From the NCBI GenBank assembly GCA_005784505.1, contig VCAZ01000097.1, positions 1,222,501 through 1,286,500 of the forward strand: 64,000 nt of DNA. The letters are read 5' to 3'. Positions within the stretch are counted from its first letter, which is position 1. Every line of letters starts with the position of its first letter. The DNA comes from Bagarius yarrelli. Lineage: Eukaryota; Chordata; Actinopteri; Siluriformes; Sisoridae. The position numbers and the translations under genes are program-made. Below are positions 1-12,900 of the stretch, piece by piece. The notes beneath the pieces were generated by a model. It was not told where the DNA came from, searched no databases, and saw only the letters and a program-made list of their open reading frames with translations.

Positions 1-716
1 TATTAAGGCCACGCTGGAACGAGAGCAAACGCAGAAGATTTCCCTGTATGATGTCTGCATAATGTCTCAAGTTTTTCCTGCTTGTTAACTTGATTTTAAA
101 TGCACGCATGTGACAACATACATAAACACACCTGAGAGTTAGGGCAGGTTGCCTGTGTGTGTGTGTGTGTGTGTGCGCGTGTGTGTGTGTGTGTGTTTAC
201 ACCTAGCTTGTAGTCCTATAATGATCGAATGACAAGTTTTCCTGCTGTTTGGTTGTAAAACTATCGCCTATGTAGTTAATTGTTAACATAGCAAAGGATT
301 GATTTGTAATTTGATGAGAACATTTACTCTCCACTCATCAGAGCATTACCATGCAGGAGGAGACTGTTGATGCCTGAAATGGAAAGAAACGATATGTACT
401 GTTATATAAAACCAGTCGACTTGTGGGGTGGTGATCTATAATTATATTTTATTCTGAAAAATTTTTTTTTTTTTCTCCTGTTATTATTAATGTTACAGCA
501 GCTATGAAGTACTTTAAACAAAACCTTGCTCTGTTATGAAGACCGTCATGTGGTAGAAAACCGACCGGACTGGTATACCAATGCTGACCGCCAAAACTTC
601 AACCGTACAGGGCCGAAATCGTCTGGAAGGGTTATATAATGAAGGTATATGTAGGTGGAGCAGTGTGAAAGAAGGTAAAGCTTAAGGTTTTAAAAGCATT
701 TGTCATTTTCACGCAG

Positions 717-812
717 GTTTGTGCCGAATGTGCTGAAGATTACTGTGTCAGCTGTTTTGCCAAATTCCACCAAAAGGGGGCACTAAGGTTTCATCATATC
801 ATTCCCATGCAG
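717..812 (+). CDS. zbbx: zbbx exon: B-box zinc finger
   Basis: This exon has 32 codons, with acceptor ...acgcag and donor gtagga, in phase 0 on both sides. Cysteines are at exon residues 2, 5, 10 and 13 and histidines at 18, 26 and 27, which is a B-box-like metal-binding pattern. The first Cys pair of the complete finger should lie in the preceding exon, which I could not find in bases 1-716. Confidence 0.88.
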
Positions 813-998
813 GTAGGACGCAGTTCTTACACACAAAGAAAACACACTGCGCACACACACACACTAACCCACACATCCTCATGTTTTGCGTAGAAACCAG
901 CACAGATTGTGCTTCTCCCTATTAGTTTTGCCATTAGCCGCCTCTATCTTTGCATCTAATTTTGATTGTGCGCACCTGTATATGGGCCTGGAGAGTAA

Positions 999-1029
<31 letters not shown>

Positions 1030-2886
1030 CAGACGGACAGTCATGGCCATCAGAGGGGAAAAGATGAAAGCAAATACAAACACACAGGCGTTTGTTTTAG
1101 AGATCGCAGAAGCTGCACAGTATTTGAACCGAAGCATTTATTGACACATGTCTGGAAATTATTGTGTGTGTGTGTGTGTGTGTGTGTTTACCGTCCAACA
1201 CAAGCAAGTATTTTGCTTTTAGACGTATATGGTTCTGTAGAGATATGACTGCAAGGCGGGTTTGTCATCGTAGGGTACAGGTTGGGTTGGTGCTGGACAG
1301 AAACAATAACAGTTGAGAGGACAACTAATAGTCTAGTCCTGAAAATAGTCCACAGCTACTGAGACAGTGATGCTTGACAGATGTGGGCACCTTTAAGCTC
1401 ATATACACTATATAGCCAAAAGTTTGTGGACACAACCATAAGTGTATCTTTCCCAAAAATCCGGAGCACAAAGTGTCCTGCAGAGAGTTCTGACCTCAAC
1501 CTCACTGAACATTTCTGGGACCACCAACTGTACCCACAATCCACATCCACCAGCAGTGCCTAAACTCACTAATACTATTGTAGCTTAATTAGAAAATTTC
1601 CACAGCTGTATTTCCCAAGCGTATTAGAGGTTATTATAGGAGTAAAATCAGGACTAATCAGAAATAAGGTTGCTCCAAAAAGACATATGGATATGAAACT
1701 TTTGACCAGTTTGTGTATGAGGAACAGGGTGGATAGCACCTCACTCTGAGTGTATAACATGGTCCTGTGAGGTTCTGCAATTTACTCTCTCCCCTATCAC
1801 TTGCCAACTTCCAGCAGGGAGAAAAAAACCCCCAAACGTTTCCCCTGGGAACTATCCCAGGAACTGCTGCTCATGCAAGAGTCTTCTTCTTCTTTCGTCT
1901 GTCCCCTTTTAGGGGACATGCGTCTCCACCTAACCCTATTCTCTACATCCTCTTCACTCACACCCACTAACTTCATGTCCTCGTTTATCACATCCATATA
2001 CGTCCTCTCTGGTCTTCTGGTCTTACCTTCTGATCATGAAAGAGAAGGTGACCAAATTTACAAGGAGAAAAAAGGTAAAATATCACCAGTATATTTCAAC
2101 ATATCAATCCAAACCAAATTTTATAGAAATTATTAGATATATACAGTATTAAAAAAATACTTATCTCTGGAAATCTGCTAAAAAAATAAACGTGTCAGTG
2201 ATCCAGATGTTTCTAAATGTTTCTTTAGAACACTTATTTGCACCTGCAATCTGTACTTACTGAACAAAATCTGTTCTTACAGAATGAAACACCATTTCGA
2301 CATATAAAAAGTTGAAAAACAACATAAAAAAATAAACGCGTTAGATATCGAACGGTCCGAGGTTTTATCCCTGGAGCCTCAGCTGATGTTTGGACGCTGG
2401 TGGTGCCGGAGCTGTCGAACATGTCATTCTAAAATCTCCTAAAGGTGTTTAAAGTAAGTAAGGTAATAAATGGTGGCTGTAACAGTCTTATAAAAATATT
2501 TAATTATTAGTCGTGTTTATATTTTACAATAAAGTAGTTTAAATTCATAAAAGTAATCTTGTTACTTAGCCAGGATCATTTTCTAAAATGATTTCAGGAT
2601 GTCTAGTTCCTGTGATAAGCTAAAAAGATCTTTTTAGTGAACAATTAATATATAAATTCATGAATTTATTGAATGAATTTGGTTAAAATGATGAATCTGA
2701 TCGTCATTTTTTGATCAGACAGTAAAACAAATATGGCAGAAAAAAAAATATGATCATACCGAATTGTCTCATGGTCACTGTTGCCACTAGTTTGCTTATT
2801 ACTTGTGTGTCTGAGAATTAGCTTGTGCTTGTGTGCTAGATGTGAGGGGGCTGTAATGAGCTGCTCTCCTCCCGCTGAGCTAGTGA

Positions 2887-2929
<43 letters not shown>

Positions 2930-5900
2930 TTTGCAGCGTAAAAAGGCATCAGCTCCTATTAGACTCACACACACACACACACATTCCAACATGAACCGAT
3001 TCAGGTAAATCACACACACACACACACACACACACACCACACGCACACACATCCCAAACAAATACAATAAGTGTATTGGACAGTGGCGTAAGACTGTTAT
3101 AAAGTGTCTTTCCGTATTAAATATGTGCATATAAATCGATCACAATTTAAAAAGCAAACAATGCAACAGTCGCTGGTTGTGTAGAACAAATTCTGGTAGA
3201 AGATAATGGGACTGTACGCAAAGTAACAGCTTTATTTTACAAACTAAACAAGCGTAACTGGATAAGCTGCTAGCAGAGATTAAATAAACTACATTTGAGG
3301 AAGCCCCGGCTTGGGGCAGCACTAAAATCCATAACAAACTATTAGTGTATGCACACTGCGGGTTACTTCCTGATAGCCGGGGTTCGATCCTGAGCAGGCA
3401 TTGTGTAGACCACAGTGTCTGTATGTGTCAGGTATTCTTATGTTCTGTCAGCACCCAAATACTTGATGTGTGATGGATTGGCTACTTTAAGTTGGCCCTA
3501 GGTTTCAGTGTGTGTGCAGTGTGTGTACTGTGTGTAATAGCCAGTTACAGACTGGAATTGCATTTCTGTCTTGCTTTGTGATCCTAGGATGCGTTTAGAA
3601 TTCAGTGCGACACCGACGAGAGTGAAGCAATCACTGAAAAATAAATGAATATAAATTATGTTAGAAGTGTTCAAGGTTCACATGTGGGAAGTGGTGGCTT
3701 ATGGTTAAGGTGTTCAACCTGAAGATCATTGGTTTGATTCCAAGCTCCACCAAGCCATCACTGCTGGGCCCCTGAGCAAGGCTCTTAACCCACAATTGCT
3801 CAGATGTATAAACAAGATAAACGTAAATCGCTCTGGATGAGGAAGCACCTCTGCAAATTGGTGAATTGGAGCTTTGATTATCACACTATGGCAGCTCATC
3901 TCTCATATTGGAGAGCCATGTTAGTGTGTTCTGGCCAGAACTTCGGTTTGATCCATAATAAAACCCTCAATATATCCAGGCTCCTAATCCTGTTTTGCCT
4001 TTAAAAAAAACCCCACCAGCACCCATGGTTTTGTGTTGTGAGTTTCTGTTGTGGGCAGAATACGGTCAGAATTCCATCACTCATTCGTCTGTGGACGAAG
4101 AATATAGTTAATTTGCTTATGTCCGTCCAACAGTAAAGCCCAGTCCCGTATACATGGGTTCTTCTCGAAATAACTAGCAAATTTATCTGATAATGTTACA
4201 GATGGGAACTTCCATCATTGTATTGCCCTATCATCCCAGATGAACAACTACCACGGGAACTGTTCCACTAATCTATCCATATACGATGAAAAAAATGGGG
4301 CCAGTTGCAGTTCCCAAAAACACTTTGGACCCCATTCTCATCCAAGAGTTCCAACAAGCCCACCCCAACGACCAGTACCCAGACCTCGATGGGCACCCCA
4401 AAAGAAGCATGTCTGAAGGCACTTATAGAAAAGAGAACAATGTAAAAACCACAGCACATCCTTCTCACCACAGGAGGAAGCCCTGTCTTGAGAATTAAAC
4501 CACACTACTTCCGCAGTCACATCCGTCATAGTAGTTATATTAGCCTTATATGCTAACCTATCACAGATAAGCAAGCATCCAGCTTGCATACTGATAATCT
4601 TTCAAGTCATTCTATTGTAGTTGATGTTCTTGACCCTTGCCTTGTTACGATTTTGCCTTTGGGTTCTGTACATTGGTTTTGTTTATCGTGAACCGACCTT
4701 TGCCTGTTTCTTGCTTTCGTTATTGCCTGACGATGCGAATTGTTTTGTGATTTTGCGGAAACTCATAAGCTTTTACTCACTTGATTTCTGATATTCCTAG
4801 TTTTTGCACTTATTGCTTTCTGAGTGTAAACGTTCTATAACCTTTCAGTTATATGAGATTTAAAAGTCACATCTTTCAGTCAACATTGGCCGACTAGTTA
4901 TGTCCCACTCTCTGACATTTCTGACAGAACAACAGCTTTCTGATGACTAATTACACTCCTGTAAATAGTCCTATAACCTTTTAGATCACCAGAGACTAAG
5001 TACAGCCCAACAACTATGTTATCACCAGGGCCTCAAAAAATGGTGGAATTTAATCCTATAACCTTCCATATGTGGTAGTTCTTAAAATAACATCATTGAC
5101 TTCATGACAGTTCTCTGATGTCTGAAGGGTAAACACATCTTATTTCCTAATAAAGAATATTTGATGTTACATAAGTAGTTTTAGCCTAAAGTGTAAAGTT
5201 TAGCTTTTAAATCCTAACCTGGTCACCAGATTGAAAGATCTGATCAACTGTATCTTAACTTTATGTATGGAATCCTCCTATATTGGAGGGTTAAATATCA
5301 CATCCTGTTTCGTCACGTTGTGCAGCATTCATATGCATTCCCAAGTTCTTACTCTGATTGGATAATACTCACTGACATCATCAGTTTGTCCCTGGCCTGA
5401 ACCTGATGGTATTTACCAAACATTCAGGGTCAGTGAAGAGGCTCTCAGCACTAATGCTCAGCAGCTCTGGCAAGAGAGTCGATTTGAATTGATGTCGGGT
5501 CTCAGCTGGAGATCCACATCCACATTCAAAAGTTAAAGAGCTGAAAGAAAAGTGAATGCAAAAGTACAGAAGAAAGTGGGAGGAGTTAAATACATGACCG
5601 AAAAGTAGCAGCAGAAACGAATATCAATCCGATTGCACAATTTCTCTGTGTTCTCTCCATGGCACACAGTCAGAGCATCATCTCCCAATGCTATTATACC
5701 TTCATTATCTACCCTAATCATTTCCGGTTAATTACAATTAGATGTCCTATTTGGATTATTAGTTAATAAATAATGTTAAATGTAAATAATATAATTTCTT
5801 TACTAAAACTGATGTTTACAGTAAAATATTAATATTTTAAGAGAAAATCGATCTAAAAGCTAAACAAATAATTACATAAATATGTTTTAATTACCGATAA

Positions 5901-8900
5901 CAGTGATGCTTTTGTACAAAGTATTTATTTTAAGTGTTCATTTATAGGTTATAGATCTGTTCATTTAATAAGTGGATAAAATATAGTTTAAATTACACGT
6001 CTAATGTTTTGTGGTCCTACTTTCACTTATCATAATTATGTATATAGTTCTTTATATACGCCATTTGGTAGACGCGACTTATCCAGCGCGACTGCGACAA
6101 CATGGACACTAGAGACGTCGGTTGAATTGTGATCAGGGCGTTCAATTTCAGCTGATGGGCTGCCATCCACTATGATATGTCTGCCAGGCATGCCTTGACC
6201 TGGCAGAAGCTATTTTTGTGTACAGACTGCTTTTGTTGTTTAAAAATATTTGCCCAATGCTGAAATCTGCCTATCAGTAAAATACAGGCTATTGTGAAAC
6301 TACGCAATACGCTAAACGTCTTTATAATCATAAATCAGTGCATACATTTTCATATTGTCTGGGGTTCATTGTCTGATTAATTTAGAGAGGAATCATATAA
6401 CTGTTTAAAAATGTCTGTCCAGGCCGAGCTCCATACCTCCATCAGCACGTTGGATGTGGTGAATCGTTTTCAGAAGAAGCTTGAAAATAAACAGGAGGAA
6501 GAATGTTGGTTGATTCATGGTGGTGAACTGGGAACAGATCCAGAACCCAGAGCAACGTCTACACTTCCCCAGCGTGTTTGTGATGACCAGATGAACAGTA
6601 CACAAGTAAGAGTGCGTCTCATACAATAATAAAAAAAATAATAATAAAGGCAACAGCTATAAACCACTTGAGCACTTAGCTAGAAGAGGCACTTACCTAA
6701 AAGTGTTTAATCAGTATGTTGTGCATTAGCAAGCTGTGAATGTGGTACAGAAAACAATTTTTAAACGCTCACTTAGCGGCGATTTAATTAACCATTAACC
6801 GAGTTAAACTGTATAAGTAACATGTAGTGTTTTACGGTAGGTAGCCGATACATCTGGTTTTTATTTCCGTTTAATATCTAGGTAAAAATCATTGTTAAAA
6901 CTGCATCCAATTATCGATCATTAAAAAAATCTAACCCTAGTGTTTATATGCATTTAAATATTTTCGGAGCAGAAACGGTTATTAGTGTTTTACTGTTTGT
7001 TCAACCCACAAATGGGAAAATGGCTAACCACCAGCAATGAGACATAAAAAATTAACCACCAACAATCCCTTTTTCTTTACTTCTTGCCATATTACCACCG
7101 GCAAGTCAACCACTGTTGGGTCCTTAAGCGAGACCCGTAACCCTTCCTGCTCCAGGGGCGCTGTATCATAACTGACCCTGCGCTCTGACCCCCAACTTAC
7201 TAAGATGGGATATGCGAAAAATGCATTTCATTGGCTCTGTACACGTACCTTCCACAATGACAATGAAGTTGAATATTTATTTATTTTATTTTTATTTTAT
7301 TAAGAGCTCTTTTCAGAACCCCAGTAAGGTAAAAAAAACAAACACACACACACACCTACACACAAGCTTAGGTTGTTTATTTTGATCTCTAATTTTCTCT
7401 ACCCTGCAATTCATTCTAAGCAACTACTTGATTTATGCAATTACCCAGTCCTTCTTCCTGGATTTCCTCCATGTTTTTTCCGACAGTGCGTCTTCTGCCA
7501 TATACAGCAACTTCACTGCCTAATGCTTAAATAAGTGACCATCCAGTCTGCAGCCTCTGCCCATAGATTTCTATACCTGAATTTAACTAGTCAAGATACG
7601 ACAAATGATCAATGAGTTTCAATCCATGATGCAGTGAAGCCACCTGCGCATAGCCTGGTCCAAACAGAGGATAAAGATTTCTCTGATCATCATCTGGATT
7701 GTTCCTCATTAGGTTTTGTTACTGTGGAACCCAGCCATAAACAGTCCCTTTACTAAAATCCAAACATCTGACTGATTCATTTCCAGAATTGGCAGATGGA
7801 TAAGATGATTATCTGCTACCTTCATGCTATGCTTTAAAATAAAATAAATGGGCACCAGCAGATACTGTCTGTGTGCACAGACCTTCTTGTTAATCAGGCC
7901 TTGAAGGTTTGGGGTTTGATGACAGCCTAAATACTCTGATGTATAATTTTAACTTGATCTGGAAGCCAGACCAGTGTTTTTCACTTCTATGATGAAACAT
8001 CTCTTCTTGGAAATGTTTGGGCTTCTGCACCAACATGTCTTACCGCTGCACACCTGGCCTCCTGGGCAACCACATGTTAAGAGACAAAATGTGTGAAGCT
8101 ACTTTTACAGGACAAGATTTGGTGCTGATGACTAATACAGTGTTAAGTTTAGTGGGTCACGGGGATCTGCTGGAGTCTATTCCAGCCGTCTCTGAAAGGG
8201 TGAAAGGCAGGAGGGGGACACCCTGGACAGGACACCAGTCCATCACAGGGCCACACACACACTCATGGGCAATTTAAACTCACCAATCCATCTAACATAC
8301 AGGTTTTTGGACTGTAGAAGGAAACCGGAGAACCCGGAGTAAACCCACACAAGCACAGGAAGAACAAACAAACTCAGAAGGGCCCCTGCCTAGGAATCGA
8401 ACCTTCTTGCTGTTAGGCAATTTTGCTGTTAGGCAATTTTGCTAACCACTTAGCCACCGTTCTGCCCTGCTTCAGTATTAAATAGGTTAAATTAATGAAA
8501 AGGACACTAAATAAAATAAATGATAGTAAAACATTTCAGGTGTTTAATCAGGGTTAGAATTGTTTGCCGTTGACGTGATGGGACTATTTTTTCCAGGCTG
8601 TAAATAGTCTTGCCCTTCATGTCAAACAAGAAAAAGCTGGCTTTGAATTCGTTGGACTTGCCATCGCTTCGGGTAATTTTGTGGGTAGTTATGTGTCCTA
8701 TTAGTTATGTGTCCCACTCCACCACCCACACTCACACCAGGGGAAAAAAACTTTGCAGGTCTGATGGCTCAGTTACAGTAACAGTATTGTAACAGGGGAA
8801 ACTTGTAATTCGTTTGATTTCTCGTTACTGAAAAAAAAAGGAACGCCATTACTAACCCCCTTTATTTAAAACACCATTATTTCTATCTCTGCTGATTAGA

Positions 8901-9909
8901 CAGCGGTAAGTTGTTCTTTAAAAGGAGGCCTGCCGGATGACATAAAATGTAAGTTAAACATTTTGTCAGTATCCACTTTAGGCCAATAATCAGACCCTTG
9001 GATGCTTTTTCTTTCTTGTGTAGTGCTCGAAGGGGCTCCATTCCGACAGACAATAACCTTTAAATAACCACAGCCACAATTCTTTAAGCCCCCGAAATGC
9101 TGGGGGTTAAAAAATGTGGATAGCGCAGAGTACTTTTCATCTTTGCTATCTGTTTAAATGTAACGTCGCCGAAAAACTAAAGTTAAAATCGACATAAAAT
9201 ACAAACGAATATCACAACCAATGCAAATACCTACATTTACATTTACAGTATTAAGCAGACGCCCTTATCCAGACCGACTACGGGGGGGTTATTATTGTGT
9301 TATTTATTATTTGTTTGCCAGTGTTGCACAACTTAACGAACCAATGATGCATTTAATGTTTCCTACATTAAATCCTCATGCTCTGTTTTGGCTTCTATTA
9401 TGGTTGATTTTGTTTTTTTTTTTTAATCAAGACAATGAATTAAATCATGTTTAAAAAGCATTTCACAATATTTAAGTGCGTTCATGTTTTTTCTCTATTT
9501 TTTTTCTCGAAAAAAAATGTCATCTCGTGTAATTTTGTGGTTACTACAAACTGTTAGAAAGACAAAAGAATCAATTTGGAACTTGGAATTATGTCAAACT
9601 GAAATACATGTTTGTAAACCTCGACTAGATGCACAAATCTTTTTAGAATTAAAAATATTTTGCAATCGTTTTGCTAACCATAAAAAGCAAACTGCCTTTA
9701 CTAACCATGGCTGGCTTTAGGTGTTGATTGTGCATGATGTGGATGAAGAAAAAAAAACCTCTTTGCTGAGTGGCAGTTTCGATGAAGAGGAATCTTCCAG
9801 AAGTTTTCAGAAGGCTCTAAATCAATGGAGAGCAGGGAACACACACAGTGACACAGAACATCATGAACCCAAACAAACTGCTGTACAGACTGCTCGAACT
9901 GGTAAGGCA

Positions 9910-9956
<47 letters not shown>

Positions 9957-12900
9957 TGGGTAGTCCATGATGTGCTTAAAGCTCAGAGAGGTAAATATTT
10001 ACCAGCGGGGAAAGAATATTACAGTTAAAAGGGTCAATGACATGATAGATACAGACATACAAGTGATGATCCTCTTAAAAAAAAACGTATAGATATAAAT
10101 AATATTACGATAAATAATATTAAGGAAATTAACACAATGGATATACAGTAGCAATACAAATACTGGGATCCGAGTCCTATAACATGCAACATTAATTTAT
10201 AACTGTTCTTACAAAAATGTTCAATTCTGTATGCTGGTAGTTCAAGTTCAAGTTCAAGAAGCTTTATTGTCATTTCAACCATATAGAGCAGACGCAGTAC
10301 ACGGTGAGATGAAACAACATTTCTCCAGGACCCCATGGTGCCACACAAAACAACACACAATTACACAAAACAGCAAACAACGAAGAGCTACTAAACAGAA
10401 CAAACATAAAGTGCATGTATGCAACCTGGTGCAAACAGTGCAGAACAGACAATACAGAGCAGAACATAACGCTGTACAGAACATTCAAATAGCACCAACC
10501 AGATTATACAAATGTGCAGGTTGGAGAGGAATATGGATCAGAATTAAATGTTTTAGTGTCATTTTGTGGCAAATGTTTGAAAAATCGGGGCAGCACGGTG
10601 GTTTAGTGTTTAGCACTGTTGCCTCACAGCAAAAAGATCCCGGGTTTCGATTCCCCTGCAGGGGTCTTTCTGTGTGGAGTTTGCATGTTCTCCCCTTGCT
10701 TGCGTGGGTTTTACTCCGGGTTCTCTGGTTTCCTCCTACAGTCCAAAAACATGTATGTTAGATTGATTGGTGATAATAAATTGCCCATAGGAGTGAGTGT
10801 GAGTATATAATATATATAATAAATATATGTAGATTATAATAAAGTTTTTAAAAACACAACTTTTTTACCCTTACCCTTTTTTTCTTTTAAATTTTCTTAT
10901 AGGGAACATAGAGTTGATGGGAACGCAAGCTGAGGAAAGAACTCACATTTGTATTGAGTTTAGGGAACATGGACTGAGCTACATGGAAAGGCTGCTGCTG
11001 AAAAAACACCGCAGGTCAGAAGGGCTATAAATTACAGTCTCGGAAAATAGATAAACATAAAAACTCGACTTAATTTGGCTTAGCTTTGCTTGGCTTGACC
11101 ACTAGCATAAGCACAAACTCCCACAAATCACCCACAAAGACACAAGGCTACGAATATATACATATATATATATATACAAAAGTAACACATTAGCTAAACA
11201 AGAGACACCTGAAAACAATAAAAAACACATGACCAAACTAACCAATAAAGTAGTGACACAAGGTTAGAGGGGTCATGTGACAGGCACACAAAGATCACAT
11301 GACAAGGACAAAACAGGAAGTAAACAAAGGCATAAACAATGAAATAAAAACATAAACGCAATTATAATTCATAAACGCAGTGAACAAAAAACATAAACAA
11401 AACATGATACATAAACCTTAAACATAAAACAAGAAACAAGAACCTCACAACAACTAATTGGTTAATGGTGTACATCTGTGCGTAGCAGCCCGTATGCACA
11501 GTTATGTGACTAATATAAACTTAGTAGTTTTCGCAAAATGATTTTAAAGGTGTTATTTGCCGCCGGTTCTATTGAACTTGCACAAGAAGTCTATAAGAAT
11601 ATGTATATTTCACATATGAAGCCATCTTATTTATCCATCATATTTACATTTATTTTAGTTTGATAATCGACATGCCCTTTGCTCATGTACAATTGGTTTT
11701 TACTGGCAGAATAATTACAATCAACAATTAAGCAAAATAATGTTTAGCACAAAGGTATTTTTAGTCTGTGGTCCATTTTTCTCTTAAAATTTAGCCAAGA
11801 AATGATCATGACACAACCTTTAAACATTATTTAACAGCTTTTTTTAATATCTGTAGAATTTATTAGGGCGTTTTCTGATCATTTGACACACAATTAGCAC
11901 CAACGTTAAGCAAAGAAGTAAAACTCTTGTTTAAAAATGACTTTTTGATCAAATTCACTGTTTTAATCGTCTTTAACTTTATGTTTAAAAAAAAAAGTCA
12001 AAAGTTCAATGTAAATAGGGGCCGATTTTTTATACAGTTCAATGTGGAAATCACAACAACACAACGATGCGGCTTAGTTGCTTGTTAGAGAAGATCAAAC
12101 ACATCAAATGTCACTACCAGATGGAAAATAGGTTGGATATAATGTTGCCCGTCTGCTTAAAAAAAATCCATCTGAACCCCAAAGCCAGGCAGATAATCTA
12201 CTGATTTCTTTCAGCCGTGTCTGGGTTACATAATGGTTTTATTGTTGCCATGGTTTTCAGGTCAGCTATTCAAACGGTCTCAGCTGTAAACCCATTAAAA
12301 AGCTTTTATTTCAATATTATAGTCTGTAGTACAAGAAAACCCTGTGTTCCCACAGTACTTATGCATGCATCCGTGTGTGTGTGTGTGTTTGTGTGTGTGT
12401 CCAAAGAAATAAGAAAAGGCTAACAAGAGAGAGAGAGAGAGGTACAAGGTATCTTAAAAAGCAGATAAAAGAATAGGCAAAAGGATGAACACAGTTGTGT
12501 GTTAAATTGTTGTTAAATCTAGATAAGGGCGTCTGCCAAATGGCGTAAATGTAACACAATTACACAAAACAACAAAGAGCCACAAAACCGATGAACAACA
12601 CAGAGCTAAAGACTAAAAAATAAATGAAGTCTTAGCAGCATAAAGTGCATGTGTGCAACCTGCTGCAAACCAGACAATACAAAAACAAAACACACTGTAC
12701 AGTGACGCGCTGCTGATTTAGTACGTTTGCCCACTGACAAAGAAATGATTAGTCTATAATTTGGTAGGTTTATTATAGCAGAATAACAACAAAAATTTTT
12801 AAAAAGGTTCAGGATTTATTTGCAGTATTTGACCCCTTTACCAAACAACACAAGTACCTGGTAGCAAAACCCTTGTTGGGAATTACAGAAGTCAAGTAAT

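Larger units (their letters stand above)
813..6422 (+). other. zbbx intron with microsatellites and repeat remnants
   Basis: No coding exon is supported here. The intron holds CA/GT arrays near 850-865, 1000-1024, 1163-1188, 2890-2925, 2968-2983 and 3011-3040. It also holds a mariner-like remnant (1402-1700), an antisense LINE fragment (1876-2030), a SINE (3689-3846), an LTR-like sequence near 4620-4760 and a degraded SINE tail near 6060-6090. The stretch 4760-6060 shows nothing recognisable. Confidence 0.6.
6606..9720 (+). other. zbbx intron
   Basis: The intron contains a SINE family B fragment (7095-7255), a family C repeat in reverse (8150-8475) and a SINE A tail remnant near 9232-9285. 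The remaining AT-rich sequence shows no coding exon or recognisable element. Confidence 0.6.

Noticed and set aside
1..110. Possible upstream zbbx exon (frames near KATLEREQTQK or PRWNESKRRR)
   Set aside because: Neither frame has both a good donor and the expected Cys-x2-Cys half of the B-box, and one is stopped. The support is too weak to annotate.
886..1248. Open frames across CA/GT arrays (also 2666-3130)
   Set aside because: They consist largely of His-Thr or Cys-Val repeats from the microsatellites and lie within a zbbx intron.
3689..3846. tRNA gene
   Set aside because: It has A/B-box-like motifs, but the cloverleaf is not intact and the sequence recurs many times with a retroposon tail: a SINE.
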